A stretch of 64,000 nt of DNA from Halichoerus grypus (lineage: Eukaryota; Chordata; Mammalia; Carnivora; Phocidae), in contig NC_135718.1 in assembly GCF_964656455.1 (NCBI RefSeq), positions 127,945,093 through 128,009,092 on the forward strand. Reading direction: 5' to 3'. The number at the start of each line of letters is the position of its first letter. The first letter of the stretch is position 1. The translations under genes and the position numbers were made by a program. Below the pieces are notes generated by a model, which ran no database searches, was not told the origin of the DNA, and saw only the letters and a list, made by a program, of their open reading frames with translations. Positions 48,201 through 56,324 of the stretch are shown piece by piece.

Positions 48201-51200
48201 GTCTCACCACACTTGGAATAAAAATCCAAACTCCCTCTGCTGCACTATAAGGTCCTGCATTATGTGAGTCCCGCTGACTTCTGGGGCCTGATCTCCTCCA
48301 ACCCCCCCACCCCCACCCCTGGCTCGCCCTGCTCCAGTTACACTGGCCTGGCTTTTCCTCAGACATACTACACCTGCTCCCCTGCCCAGGCCTTTCTGTG
48401 TGCTGTTCCCTCTGCTTGGAAAGCTTCCTTCAGACCCTCCCATTGGCTGCCTCCTTCGGTCCGTTTCAGGCTCTGAGCTTATGTCACCCCTGTGGCAGAG
48501 TCTTCCCTGACCACCTTACAGGAAATCGTCCTAGACCTTCTCTTGAAAGTGCATTCTTCTCCTTTATGTGTATGTGACATATACGTTATATGTGATGTGC
48601 ATGTGTTCTATGTGATCTATCTATTTAAGTACATGTATTCTCGGTCTCACCCATTAGAATAGAAGCGCCACGAGAGCGGGGACCTGGTCGCTCTTATTCA
48701 CTACTCTGTGCCAGCATTCAGAAGCACCTAATGTAATGGAAACTTCCTAAACAGTTGGAGAATTAATGATTTAATGGAGTCCTCCTCCCTCCTTGTAGAT
48801 ACAAAACATAATTCCTGAAACCTGCCTAGGAAAAGGATGCTGAGAAGGGGGGTGGAGGCAAGAGCAGTGAAGGAAGGGACCAAACTCAAATTTAGGGTTT
48901 AGCCCTCACTACCAGGTTTCCAGCCCAGCACTCTGCGACCTGCTTTACAGATGTTATTTTGCTTAATCCTCACAACTCTCCTGTGACTAGGTGTTATTTC
49001 CATTTTAAAGATGGGGCAACTCCGGCTCAGAGAGATAAAGTAATTTGTTCGGGTTACACGGCCGGCCACGAGCAGAGCAGGATCGGCACCCAGGTCTAGC
49101 TGGCCTCTGAAGACACTGCGCTCAGCACTAATTCAATACGTTCTGCACCCAGGGCTTCACTGGAAGTTCTGCCACCACCCCCCACCCCCACCCCAGGATA
49201 GTCCACCTGGCGGGGGAGGGGGGGCTCTGCTGGCCTGATCCGGAAGTCAGGGCTGGGGATGTGTGCACCTGCAGAGCCCGAGGGTCCTCCACGAGAGCAG
49301 GCAGGTGAGGGGGTGGCGGTGTGTGGGAGCGGGAGGCCTAGCTATCCTAAGCGGCACCCTGCCGTCCCCGCTGGTCTGGTCGTTTCTACAGCCAACCCCA
49401 GAGACGGGTGGAGCCAAATTGGTCCAAAGCAGCCTAGGCTTTTCTAAGCTCCTGGAAGTTGCAGACAAGAATTCACTAGTCCCCGGGGCGCCTGGGTGGC
49501 TCAGTCGTTAAGCGTCTGCCTTCGGCTCAGGTCGTGATCCCAGGGTCCTGGGATCGAGCCCCACATCGGGCTCCCTGCTCCACGGGAAGCCTGCTTCTCC
49601 TTCTCCCACACCCCTTGCTTGTGTTCCCTCTCTCACTGTGTCTCCCTCTGTCAAAAAACAAATAAAATATTAAAAAAAAAAAAGAATTCACTAGTCCCCA
49701 GCCCTCCTTCCAATCGCCCTTTACCCACCTCTGCCGTGTTTCCAACCCAGTCACCCAATGCAGGCCACTGAGCCTGGGGCATGAAATAAATTAGGCTCAA
49801 AGAAATCAAGAGAAGGGGGCCAGGCAGGAAGTCAGTAAATAAGCCTGCCTTTTTCCTCAAGCTAGCTCCTTGCCTCTCTTCCTCCCATGCTCTCCCTCCC
49901 TTTCTGCCGTTCCCTCAATCCTGCTGACAGATTGTCTTTTAATTTCACAGGTATAACGTCTGAGGAACTTCAGGGAGGAGAAGTTGCTCACGATGGGCCA
50001 CTTTCAGTACCTCAGCCAATTTAATCCTCGCGATAACCCTTCAAGATTGAGGTCATCTTCCCACTTGACAGTAAAGCAATGGGGCCTCCAGCAGCTATAT
50101 GTTAATGAGATAGCATTAATAACGCCACTGAGTCCAGAAGGTACTCAGGAAAGTTGAGGCTCTTCCTCAGGTAACGTGCTCACCAGCTCCGACGGGGGCA
50201 GAAGTAGAATCACACCTGGTCCTGTTTGGTCCCAAACCCCTACAGGCTTTCTTTCTTTTTTTTTTTTTTTTTTAAAGATTTTTATTTATTTATTTAACAG
50301 AGATAGAGAGAGAGCACAAGTAGGCAGAGCGACAGACAGAAGGAGAGGGAGAAGCAGGCTCTCCGCCGAGCAGGGAGCCAGATGCGGGGCTCGATCCCAG
50401 GACCCTGGGATCATGACCCGAGCTGAAGGCAGCCGCTTAACCGACTGAGCCACTCAGGCGCCCCGACCCCTACAGGCTTTCTATTCCCCACACGGCCCGG
50501 GGCTAAGGGACCCCTTTAGGGGAACTGAGGCTCTGAATCCAGACCCCTTCTTTCTTTGCTGGTCATGCCAAAAGAGATCTAATAAACAAGAAAGCACAGC
50601 CTGATCTGGAAAGGACTGTGTATTACGGTCCAGGATATTCTTGTTTATCCAACTTGGCAGACATACAAATGTCAGCTTCTCTTCCCCCGCCCCCCAGTCA
50701 TTGTGTTTTTCTGCTGTCCCTGCAGTGTGTGTGTGTGTAGACTTTATGCATGCAGACTGTAGATCTCCCAAGACAGCGCCCTTGACCCCTCTGTGTTCTG
50801 TAGCTCTCCCAGTGCCCTTCACCCAGGCTTTGCCCACTGTGGCCAGCTCTGGTAGGCTGACGCCGTCTGATACAAGTACTCCAGAGTCTCTTGGGGGAGA
50901 AAGAGAGGCTGAGGGAGGGTAGCCAGGTTAGATGAGGATTTTGTCTCCACTCTGGCTGTCTGCTCAGACAGGCCTCTTCCTGCCTTAGTGTGGGGACCCG
51001 AAGCCCCCAGCCTACCAGACGCCCTTGGTCAGTGGGGCTCATACCCGTCCCCTGACCATCTGCATCTCCCGCTCGCTGTGGGGACATTTCATGTTTACAT
51101 CTCCTCCTTGGTCCTATCTGGCCTGCCTCCCTCTTGCCACATGTCCCATCCACCCAAGCTCTTCTCCCTGTGGTCCTGCTGAGAAAAGTCGAGCACCAGG

Positions 51201-54176
51201 GGCGGTGCCGAGGGGGTGGGAGTGGGCGCTGGGGCCTTGCCGCTTAAAACCCATCAGATCGGACAGTCTATACACACAGAAGAAAATGTATAAAATATGA
51301 GTAAGAGCAACAATGAAAACAAACACCTGCGGATCCCACCACCTAGTTTAAGAAGTTGGTTAACTAGTTTTTAAACTCTGGACGGAGGCACCTTTCAGAC
51401 TCCAGGGAGAGATTTTTAAACTTGTCTAACCCTGACTGGGTGCCTGCTGTCGCCTCCCCAGGTCTACAGGCCCCCCTCACCTCTTCTGCCCTCTCCACCC
51501 CAGCCTCCAGGGCTATTTTGGGTGTGTACCAGTTGGGGTTAATCTCCTTAATCGTTGAGCCTTGCTGCCCAGGGCACTCCTGATAGGGCCCAGCCCTCTG
51601 CAAAGGGTAATCGGAGGGTTGTGCTGCCGGCCTCCAGCCTGCCCGGCATCCCCATCCCGGTAGAGAAGCCATGGACACTGGGCCATGAGCTGGGCCTGGT
51701 AGGGGAGGGGACCCGCTAGGCTGGGTGAGCCAGAGACCCGAGGGGAAGGTGAGGAGGCTGGGTGACTGGCTAGTGGGGTGCTTCTTGTTAGCTTCTCAAG
51801 GGAGAACCTAAAAGAGCTTCCTCCACCCCCCAGTTCAGCTGCCCCTGCTCCTGGCTGGGTGGAGGCGCTAATCCCCAGCCCCTGGTAACGCCAGGGAGAA
51901 GGACAGGGGAGGCAGGCTGGAGATTTTTCTTTCCCACTGGGGAAGGAAAGAGAACACATGAGTTGACCTGCTGGGATCAGGTTCCTGAAACCTGAGCCAA
52001 GCACAAGGGTTTCACTCAACTGTTGGCCATACACCTGCCCAGGGGGGCCTTGTCTTCCACCTGGTCAGAAGGAGAGTCCCAGAAGGACTAGGGTAGAACA
52101 CACAGGCACCTTTAAAGGGAGGGAGGGAAGCCAGGGGTCAGCTCTGCCAAGCCCCACCTCCCCCTCCTAACATTCATTCAACGAACAGAGGCTGAGGGCC
52201 CACCTCTGTGCTGGGCCCTATGTTAGCACTTGTCCACCAGAATCACACAAGCTGGGGAGGAAGAGAGATAAGAAAACAGGATGGGGTTGGTCCAGAGTGG
52301 CACTGGAGTGCTCAGATCAGACATGGTTCCTACACTTGCCCGGCAGTCAGGGAAGACTACCTGGAGGAAGTGGTGCCTGAGACCTTGAAGGAGGCACAGG
52401 GGTGAGTTGGGGAGAGGAGTATTCATGAAGCAGGGGGTAAACCAATCCAGGACAGCCCTGGGGTATTCTGTCCACTGAGGGAGGTGCCGCCCGAGGCCCC
52501 TTGCACAGTCTACACCCACCCAGCACGATAGCCGGAGTTTGAATCTTGGGACTCCTCCTCCCCCGGAGAAACCAGAACTTAAGACCCAAACTGGGCCTGC
52601 CTCCGCTCTCAGTTTCTGTCTAAAAAAACAAACCAACATTTTGTTATGGAAAATGTCAAGCATATACACAAAAGTAGAGAGAACCGTGTAATGGGTACAC
52701 ATGCAGACCCATCACCCAGCTTCCACAATTATCAACTGGTGGACAATATTAGTTCATCTATCCCCCTACCCACTCCCCTTGCCCATATTATTTTAAAGGA
52801 AATGCCCTAATCCTATCAGTTTTCCCCATAAATATTTCAGGATCTGTGTCTAAAAGGCAAGGATCCTTTAAAAAGTATATCCATAATACCGTTATCCCAC
52901 CCAAAAGGAATTAACAAAAATTCCTAATGCCATCCAATATCTTGGCAGGACTTACTTCCCTAATCCACACTTGGTTCTAAGAGTTTGAATCCCGGGGCCA
53001 CACTTGGTTTTACTAGTTATGTTCCCAGCCCTGGGGGCAGGGACGAGCATTCAGCCAGGCTAGACGATGGGATAACCTGCTGCTCCTACAGCAACATAGG
53101 ACTTTGTGGTCTGAGCCCCGTCTCACCTCCGTGGGGGTTCTGTATGTGTGTGCCTTGTGATCCTAATTGGATGATAAACTCCTCAGGCCGGGGGCTGGCA
53201 CGACTGCCCTTTTTTGTACCCTGGCGAGGCAGAGAGAAGGAAGCACTGTCCTTAAAGCCCGGCGGGGTACTTGTGACTGTGTGAACTTAGGGCAGTTACT
53301 CAACTTCTCTGAGCCTCAGTTTTCTGCTCTGTATCATGGGGATAAACATACCTATCTCCCAAGAAGTGTGAGGTTTAAAGGAAGAGGTGAATATGCTTCG
53401 CCTACAGAAGATTCTCAGTAAATGGTCACCTTGCTGTGCTTCCTAGAGTCGAGTTCCTCTGTTTTAACTAACTTCCAGTCAGTTCCTTACAGGGAGCAAA
53501 TGCCGCTAGCCGTGAGAGCTACCGCCAGCCCAGCGGCCTGGAGCCCCCACCTGGAGCCGCTCCGCGTTTGCGGTGTAAAAGGCCCCCCAGCCTGAGCGTC
53601 CAGGGTTCGCTCGTTTATTGTTTACTTTGGCCCCTAGTTGAGCAGACAGGCTTGGCTTGCTCAGCCCTCAGAGGACCGATGGAAGGGAGGGGCTGGGCAG
53701 GGGGAGACAGCAATGAATTAATAATTGCATAGCTGCCATTTATTGTGTATTTATTATAAGCCAAGCCCTGTGCTAAGTGCTTTCCACTTATTGTCCTCTC
53801 CGTTTTTTACAACAATCCCACGGGCTGGATACTGTGTAGCTGAGGGAAGGGAGGCCGACTGGGTAACTTGTAAGTTACGTATTTATACTATTAGGAAGAG
53901 ATGCTGGTACTCAAACCAGGCTTTCCTGGCACTTAAACAAGTTCTTAATCCCACACTTACTAGCTTGCTAATGGTGCTAAAGAAGTCACTTTGTAGGGTT
54001 CATTGCCATTCATCCAGACTTACAGAGATGACTTCTGCTCATGGCTCGGGATCACCCAGAACTCCACCCAGGCACTCTGCCGACATATGCCCTTGAACTG
54101 GATGAGGAAGAATGGGGACAGCCTATCCCTCCAAGGGAAAAATGGCCCTGACGCCATCTTCTCATGCTGAAGATGT

Positions 54177-54207
<31 letters not shown>

Positions 54208-56324
54208 CCATTCCCTGACTCAGACTCTGTCTGCAGAAACAAGCGTGCACCTGGCAGGGGTGAGGGAGGTGGGACCGGGAAGGCGAGGCTTGCCATGGTT
54301 TCAGTTGGCTGAGGAAAAAGCCTTTTGAGAATGCAATTTCCAGGAGCCTGAGAGTCCCTCACACTCTCCACAACCTAAGCATCTTGCTTGGGGATTAAGA
54401 ATGTTCTGCATTTGACTTTAGCCTCAGGACTATCTTTCTGCACACCAGAAGCCACTGGGCACAGAGTCTGGGGACTAGGAGTGAGGCAAGAGCAGGGCCA
54501 GGCTCCAAAGTGAAAGTCGGGGGTCCCAGTGGGGGATTTACAGAGATGCCAAAGCCTTGGGCGTGCTGCGTGGCTTTCCCTACGTGTCCTGTTAGCTGTC
54601 TTGAAGTACCAGGCCCTCACAGGGAGTGCCCTATATCCTCTCATCTTTTCCATAAATGTTCTAGTATCTGTTCATCATTAGCCAAGTGGCGATCACCTTG
54701 CCCACAGGGTAATGAATTTCTGAGCCTTCTGACTCCCCTCGCTCCCAACTTCTTGGGCCCAGGGTGGTAGGGATGGAGACAGAGGTCCAGCTCCCCTACC
54801 TCACTTTCCTTCATCCCTCCCTCCCCCATCCCTTCACTCAAGGAGCCAGGGCTCTGTCCGCAAACGTGCTCTGTGACTAATGTCCAGCACAATCTCCGAC
54901 CCAGCCAGACATGTCCCAGAAATTCCGGGAGATACTGTTGCCTTTCTCATTTCCTTTGGGAGAATGAACACATCATGTGAAGCTCTGGGTCTTGGTTTCC
55001 ATAGAAGTGAAACAAAGGACAAGAACTGAGACTGAACTTTCTCATGCAAGAATCCACAAGGACAAGAGACGTGGCCAGTAAGAACCGGCTCACAGACAGA
55101 GGACAGTTTCCCCACTAACCCCTCTCTACAGCGGACAAGGGGCTCTACGAGTCACACTCAGGTGGAGGCTAGTCTAGTTTGTCCCAAGAAAACTCACATA
55201 TGAATACATGATGAATAAAGGACTCCTCCATGCCAAGCCAGGAAAACAAAAAGCAGGTTTTGCTTAAGCCCATCCTAGAAGTCAGCAGATGTTTCCAAAA
55301 TGGCCCTCCTTGACTGGCCCCTCCTCTGTCCCCTCCTCAAGGCAAAACCCTGCTGGGAACTACCTTCATCCCCCAGCAAAGGACCTTGCTGGCTTATAAA
55401 AGGACTATGACCAAAAGGAGGGGATGCTCCCTCAAGATGCTCCTCTAGGAAGTGCAAACCCCAACTTCCCTGGGAGGGAAACTGAAGCCATCAGGTGAAG
55501 ATGCATTGCCCACCTCACAGACCCCTGACCCCTGACTCCCATTGCTTTGGGAAGCCCATCTGCCCCTGAGCCTCCTCAAATGGTTCGTGTGCCATGAGTT
55601 GCCCACAGGGCCAGAGGGCTTCAAAATGAGCAGTTCTGCAAGGAGGCCTGACTTTCTTTTCTGGGGTGGCTGCCAAGAGACTGCAAGCATCATTCTATCC
55701 TCTGCCTCCTCCCCACAACGGGTGAAATGAATGTGCAGGGGGAAAAAAGTGCAGGGGGACAAGTACGGAATCAACTTGACAATGAATGCTTCAGGGGCAT
55801 TCTCCAGCTCCCATTCTGCTAGCAGCCCTATCAGCTACTGCGGGATGCTGAGTTCTCCCGACAGAGCCAACTTGTGCTTTATAACAGAAATTAGGGGTAA
55901 GAGGTTCACACTGCCCGCTCAGCAGATGGTAACCGGTTCTGAAGCGTTACATCTTTTGCCAACGAGATCTTTTCCTCTGAGGAGAGAAGCATCCTAGTCA
56001 CAAGTTCGGGTCTCCCTCCCCTCCCTGCCCTCCCCCCTTCCCTCTAGCATATTGCTCACTCACATCCACGGACATCTCCCTCTGAATAAGTTTCTTGGTC
56101 TCCTTTTCACAGAAGTTGAGCATGGCTTCCCGGTTGTACGTGCCCACGGACTGCTTCTCCGTCTGGTTTCTCTGCCGCAGGCCCACGGGAATGCTCCCGT
56201 CCGGATCCACCACATCCAGCTCCTTCTCTAGCTCCTCCATCTCCTCGGGAGACAGCGTGGACAGCAGGCTGTCGATGTCGGGGTCTTCACTCACCTGCCG
56301 GCGATACTTGGCTACCTTGGACAT
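17626..56324 (-). CDS. LMOD1: LMOD1, leiomodin-1, smooth-muscle actin filament nucleator (three coding exons)
   Basis: Exons 56324-56064, 19957-18494 and 17652-17626 join to 583 residues plus TAG (human about 600, from memory). Order: N-terminal tropomyosin/actin-binding segment ([20 protein letters not shown]); Lys/Glu-rich low-complexity region at about 92-290 with two NxDTK-type 16-residue repeats; leucine-rich-repeat actin-binding domain at about 300-460; a short basic helix; SPK repeats and a polyproline run (about 513-527); and a C-terminal WH2 motif, [17 protein letters not shown] then V. Leiomodins nucleate actin filaments; LMOD1 is the smooth-muscle member and a known SRF/myocardin target. 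Oddity: the exon 2 donor lacks GT at the position the frame requires, so the annotated joint rests on homology. Intron 1 is 36,106 bp and intron 2 is 841 bp. Confidence 0.95.
18494..19957 (-). CDS. LMOD1: LMOD1 coding exon 2 (central exon: K/E-rich region, LRR domain, polyproline, WH2)
   Basis: The acceptor TTCTTAG|GAA joins exon 1 in phase 0 (D|ESKQVETK). There are 488 codons. The LRR part reads [20 protein letters not shown] and [20 protein letters not shown] and is nearly invariant among leiomodins. The exon should end after LKQLKK at 18494, where homology puts the boundary, but the next bases are TTAAGT instead of GTAAGT. Reading on into the intron, the frame stays open for 85 codons, to a stop at 18236. 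Confidence 0.93.
22652..22661. promoter_or_regulatory. perfect-consensus CArG box in LMOD1 intron 1
   Basis: CCTTAAAAGG matches CC(A/T)6GG exactly. LMOD1 is an SRF target, but about four such matches are expected by chance in 64 kb, so the evidence is weak. Confidence 0.2.
23777..23968 (-). mobile_element. CAN-SINE (SINEC), young, perfect target-site duplication
   Basis: Full antisense element from poly(T)/AAGATTTTATTTATTTATTT to GAGCCACCCAGGCGCCCC, flanked by exact TCCAGGCCAGTCTTTT repeats at 23761-23776 and 23969-23984. Confidence 0.97.
24882..24988 (-). mobile_element. short-form CAN-SINE
   Basis: The antisense short form has a poly(T) tail, 'cccaatgtggggcttgaact', 'gtcaagagtcacatgctcta' and an end resembling 'agccaaccaggctt'. 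Confidence 0.88.
25004..25095. mobile_element. L1-type fragment
   Basis: 'aattgaagtatggtggacac' and 'cattaatttcagatgcacac' recall a common carnivore L1-associated sequence. Family assignment is by memory and tentative. Confidence 0.4.
25200..25330 (+). repeat. MIR SINE fragment
   Basis: Sense MIR pattern: 'gcaaatcccaactctgccc', 'cagctgtgtgatcttgggcg'. Confidence 0.7.
26523..26661 (+). mobile_element. CAN-SINE, internally deleted
   Basis: The sense element keeps the tRNA-like head and the AAATAAATAAAATCTTT tail but lacks part of the middle after 'gggagcctgacactcccc'. Confidence 0.9.
26677..26885 (+). mobile_element. CAN-SINE (SINEC), full length
   Basis: Sense element from GGGGCGCCTGGGTGGCTCAG to poly(A), directly behind the previous copy. 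Flanks 'aaaaatcctttaaga' and 'aaaaatcccctaaga' form an imperfect target-site duplication. Confidence 0.96.
28250..28440 (-). repeat. MIR/L2-like fragment
   Basis: 'tttagcgtttacaaggtgag', 'ctgtgctaagttctttac' resembles the antisense end of an old MIR or L2 copy; diverged. Confidence 0.35.
28810..28990 (-). mobile_element. L2 3' fragment, decayed
   Basis: 'gccgggtgctgggctcagct' followed by 'ctggggacgcagagata' matches the antisense L2 3' end. Confidence 0.4.
29590..29705 (+). mobile_element. L2 3' end
   Basis: 'agcacggcgcctggtgcacc', 'gctgttgaatgaatgagcgg' is the sense L2 3' terminus with its TGAATGAATGA repeat. Confidence 0.6.
30540..30556. promoter_or_regulatory. palindromic double M-CAT element in LMOD1 intron 1
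   Basis: CATTCCTTAAAGGAATG is a perfect 17-bp odd palindrome centred at 30,548. Each arm is CATTCC(T), the M-CAT core bound by TEAD factors, used in muscle genes, and the centre CCTTAAAGG is one base short of a CArG box. Regulatory use is inference. Confidence 0.3.
30587..30685 (+). repeat. 33-bp minisatellite, three exact copies
   Basis: The unit beginning GGCCAGAGGTGGGAGGCTAG and ending GGTGGGAGTGAA starts at 30587, 30620 and 30653. The copies are identical until the end of the third. Confidence 0.97.
31015..31260 (-). mobile_element. L1 3' UTR fragment
   Basis: 'ctaaataatattccattata', 'gtttattcatccatggagag', 'taatgctgctgtgaatatga' is a typical antisense mammalian L1 3' UTR. Confidence 0.8.
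31500..31605 (+). repeat. MIR fragment, decayed
   Basis: 'ttctagtctttactcttacg', 'atgtggggatgatatcc' resembles the sense MIR core; weak. Confidence 0.35.
31690..33370 (+). mobile_element. L2 element, decayed, split by a CAN-SINE
   Basis: L2-like CT-rich sequence runs through 'ctcttcctgtcccaggttca', 'cctggtgtgtgtccccacag', and 'gggcctttgccgtcacg' followed by 'ctgcttggaaagctcgtcct'. The latter matches the L2 stretch 'ggcctttgcac...gctgttccctctgcctggaa'. A CAN-SINE sits at 32051-32258. Confidence 0.5.
32051..32258 (-). mobile_element. CAN-SINE (SINEC)
   Basis: Antisense element from a 22-base poly(T) to GAGCCACCCGGGCACC, flanked by TAGCCTTTT at both ends (32042 and 32262). Confidence 0.95.
33380..33600. 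mobile_element. L1-like fragment with A-rich end
   Basis: 'cttaacctggagaggtgtta' and 'ttcatctgcattttattttg' recall L1 sequence, followed by A-rich tracts around 33,498 and 33,571. Tentative. Confidence 0.35.
35050..35570 (+). mobile_element. L2 3' region fragment
   Basis: 'gaaatctgatcagtggctcc', 'caggaggaagtccagacttc', 'ttggcacgcaaggcccttcg' parallels the L2 3' half. Confidence 0.65.
35565..35620. repeat. polypyrimidine tract
   Basis: An almost uninterrupted CT tract, including (TCC)n, runs about 50 bases. Such mirror-like tracts can form triplex DNA. Confidence 0.8.
35620..35890 (+). mobile_element. ancient interspersed repeat, L1-like, also present at 52.6 kb
   Basis: 'ttgggccaatctcgcttcat', 'ccatcctcagatgacttgga', 'aatacttcagtatgtatctt' parallels the copy at 52,610-52,970. 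Family name not assigned. Confidence 0.5.
37160..38040 (-). mobile_element. L2 element, antisense, decayed
   Basis: 'gtgaccatcagatttgtggt', 'ttagaaagatagccttggca', 'ggagaatggagtcgaggctg' is the reverse complement of the conserved L2 RT-to-3' region. Confidence 0.65.
38790..39022 (-). mobile_element. CAN-SINE (SINEC) inside L1
   Basis: Antisense element ending GAGTCACCCAGGTGCCCC, joined directly to a short-form copy. One duplication (tgaattgcacact at 38774, tgaatttcacaca at 39128) brackets both SINEs. Confidence 0.9.
39023..39127 (-). mobile_element. short-form CAN-SINE, tandem with the previous copy
   Basis: 'acccaatgtggggctcgaac', 'gagatcaagagtcacatgct', ending GAGCCAGCCAGGAGCCCC. Confidence 0.9.
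39400..39695. mobile_element. hAT-type non-autonomous DNA transposon fragment
   Basis: The ends 'cagcactatccagtggaaat' and 'catgttggacagttcag' are imperfect inverted repeats of a common mammalian DNA element with 'cacgtgtagcaagtggtacc' near one end. Exact family not assigned. Confidence 0.55.
40255..40400 (+). repeat. MIR fragment
   Basis: 'gtcttagtttcttcatctgt' and 'gtgagatggtatagatg' match the sense MIR 3' half loosely. Confidence 0.45.
41020..41360 (+). mobile_element. old L1 3' fragment
   Basis: 'aaaatgatgtttaggaagaa', 'cagggacatgggaaaatgac' is typical of old L1 3' ends. Confidence 0.55.
41362..41869. mobile_element. pogo/Tigger-like DNA transposon remnant
   Basis: The element starts CAGGTATCC after a TA. 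Its other end, read in reverse complement, gives a similar GGGTTTCCC stretch next to a TA, so degenerate ~25-bp terminal inverted repeats are visible. Internal 'ctgttttcgctaactgaaag' and the TA flanks fit the family. No transposase frame remains. Confidence 0.55.
43053..43166 (-). mobile_element. short-form CAN-SINE
   Basis: Antisense: T-rich tail, 'acccaatatggggcttgaac', 'aagagttgcatgctctacca', GAGCCAGCCAGGCGCCCC. Confidence 0.92.
43270..44890 (-). mobile_element. L2 element, antisense, about 1.6 kb
   Basis: From the 3' end ('ggcactgtgctcactgctgg') through 'aggaggtgaatttgatcatg'-like positions, 'acactggcagctgtggggag' and 'cagttgggaggtcacagcat' to the upstream part ('aaggactaagaaagcacccc', 'gttgaggtcagtgcaggg'), the order is collinear with reversed L2. 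It holds an internal 87-bp duplication. Confidence 0.7.
44292..44468. repeat. 87-bp perfect tandem duplication
   Basis: The unit starting GAAGACGGCCTCGGGAGGGC at 44292 repeats at 44379 without a mismatch through GACAAGGAAAGAA. Confidence 0.97.
44898..45016 (-). mobile_element. CAN-SINE, truncated (tail end missing)
   Basis: Antisense head part 'ccaggaccccgggatcatga' to GAGCTAGCCAGGCGCCCC; the CT-rich part and A tail are absent. Confidence 0.9.
45544..45741 (+). mobile_element. CAN-SINE (SINEC), full length
   Basis: Sense element GGGCACCTGGGTGGCTCAG to AAATAAATAAATAAAATC and poly(A), inside L1. 'agcagaatacag' before and 'agtagaatacaaa' after the SINE pair mark the target site. Confidence 0.96.
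45793..45958 (+). mobile_element. CAN-SINE, internally shortened, tandem with the previous copy
   Basis: Sense element 'ggcctgggtgactcagtcgg' to 'aaataaaatcttaaaaaaaa'; lacks the 'gggatcgagccc' block. Confidence 0.92.
45991..46033. repeat. (TA)n simple repeat with a TGTG interruption
   Basis: Alternating TA for about 40 bases within the L1 3' region. Confidence 0.95.
46176..46385 (+). repeat. duplicated L2 reverse-transcriptase fragment (copy A) inside L1
   Basis: About 209 bases match 47570-47778 with roughly 14 substitutions and one indel. It abruptly interrupts L1 3' sequence on both sides. Confidence 0.85.
47130..48780 (+). mobile_element. L2 (LINE-2) element, sense, RT region to 3' end
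   Basis: Collinear with L2: 'accttgtcaaggtctcagtg', then an RT-like stretch ([13 protein letters not shown] and YHLYTNGSQ, where the catalytic YxDD is lost), 'ctgacgtctcaccacact'-type 3' sequence, and 'attagaatagaagcgccacg'. It is a dead copy and not a gene. Confidence 0.82.
48930..49115 (-). repeat. MIR SINE
   Basis: Antisense MIR: 'cttaatcctcacaactctcc', 'ccattttaaagatggggcaa', 'gcacccaggtctagc'. Confidence 0.85.
49485..49681 (+). mobile_element. CAN-SINE (SINEC), young, perfect 18-bp target-site duplication
   Basis: Sense element GGGGCGCCTGGGTGGCTCAG to poly(A); exact AAGAATTCACTAGTCCCC at 49467-49484 and 49682-49699. Confidence 0.98.
50005..50215 (-). repeat. MIR SINE fragment
   Basis: Antisense MIR: 'atttaatcctcgcgataacc', 'cccacttgacagtaaagcaa'. 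Confidence 0.55.
50253..50465 (-). mobile_element. CAN-SINE (SINEC), young, perfect target-site duplication
   Basis: Antisense element from poly(T) to GAGCCACTCAGGCGCCCC; exact ACCCCTACAGGCTTTCT at 50236-50252 and 50466-50482. Confidence 0.98.
52109..52118. promoter_or_regulatory. perfect-consensus CArG box in LMOD1 intron 1, 4 kb from exon 1
   Basis: CCTTTAAAGG is a symmetric exact match to the SRF site, located about 4 kb into the intron from the promoter end. A chance match cannot be excluded. Confidence 0.25.
52165..52450 (-). mobile_element. L2 3' fragment
   Basis: Antisense L2: 'aacattcattcaacgaacag', 'tgtgctgggccctatgttag', 'ggaagactacctggaggaag'. Confidence 0.6.
52610..52970 (+). 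mobile_element. ancient L1-like interspersed repeat
   Basis: 'aaatgtcaagcatatacaca', 'gacccatcacccagcttcca', 'cttttaaaaagtatatcc'-like end. A related copy lies at 35,620-35,890. Family name not assigned. Confidence 0.55.
53265..53440 (+). repeat. MIR SINE, well preserved
   Basis: Sense MIR: 'gtgtgaacttagggcagtta', 'tctctgagcctcagttttct', 'catggggataaacatacc'. Confidence 0.8.
53735..53960 (-). repeat. MIR/L2-type fragment
   Basis: 'ccaagccctgtgctaagtgc', 'ttttttacaacaatcccacg', 'aggaagagatgctggtactc' fits an antisense MIR. Confidence 0.6.
54177..54204. repeat. (AC)n microsatellite
   Basis: About 14 uninterrupted AC dinucleotides. Confidence 0.95.
56064..56324 (-). CDS. LMOD1: LMOD1 coding exon 1
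   Basis: The ATG at 56324 has A at -3 and opens [20 protein letters not shown], the conserved tropomodulin/leiomodin N-terminus. The exon encodes 87 residues ending [11 protein letters not shown] and stops in phase 0 at GAT|GTGAGT. The acidic [16 protein letters not shown] helix is the expected actin/tropomyosin-binding region. The frame stays open upstream of the ATG but contains no further ATG, so this start is the sensible one. Confidence 0.95.

Larger units (their letters stand above)
19958..56063 (-). other. LMOD1: LMOD1 intron 1 (36.1 kb)
   Basis: It is bounded by donor GAT|GTGAGT at 56063 and acceptor TTCTTAG at 19958. It contains most CAN-SINE, L1, L2 and MIR copies in the window. 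Stretches with no repeat or gene recognised by eye include about 20.0-23.7, 27.0-28.2, 29.8-30.5, 33.6-35.0, 36.0-37.1, 41.9-43.0, 50.5-52.1 and 54.2-56.0 kb. No second gene was found inside it. Confidence 0.9.
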
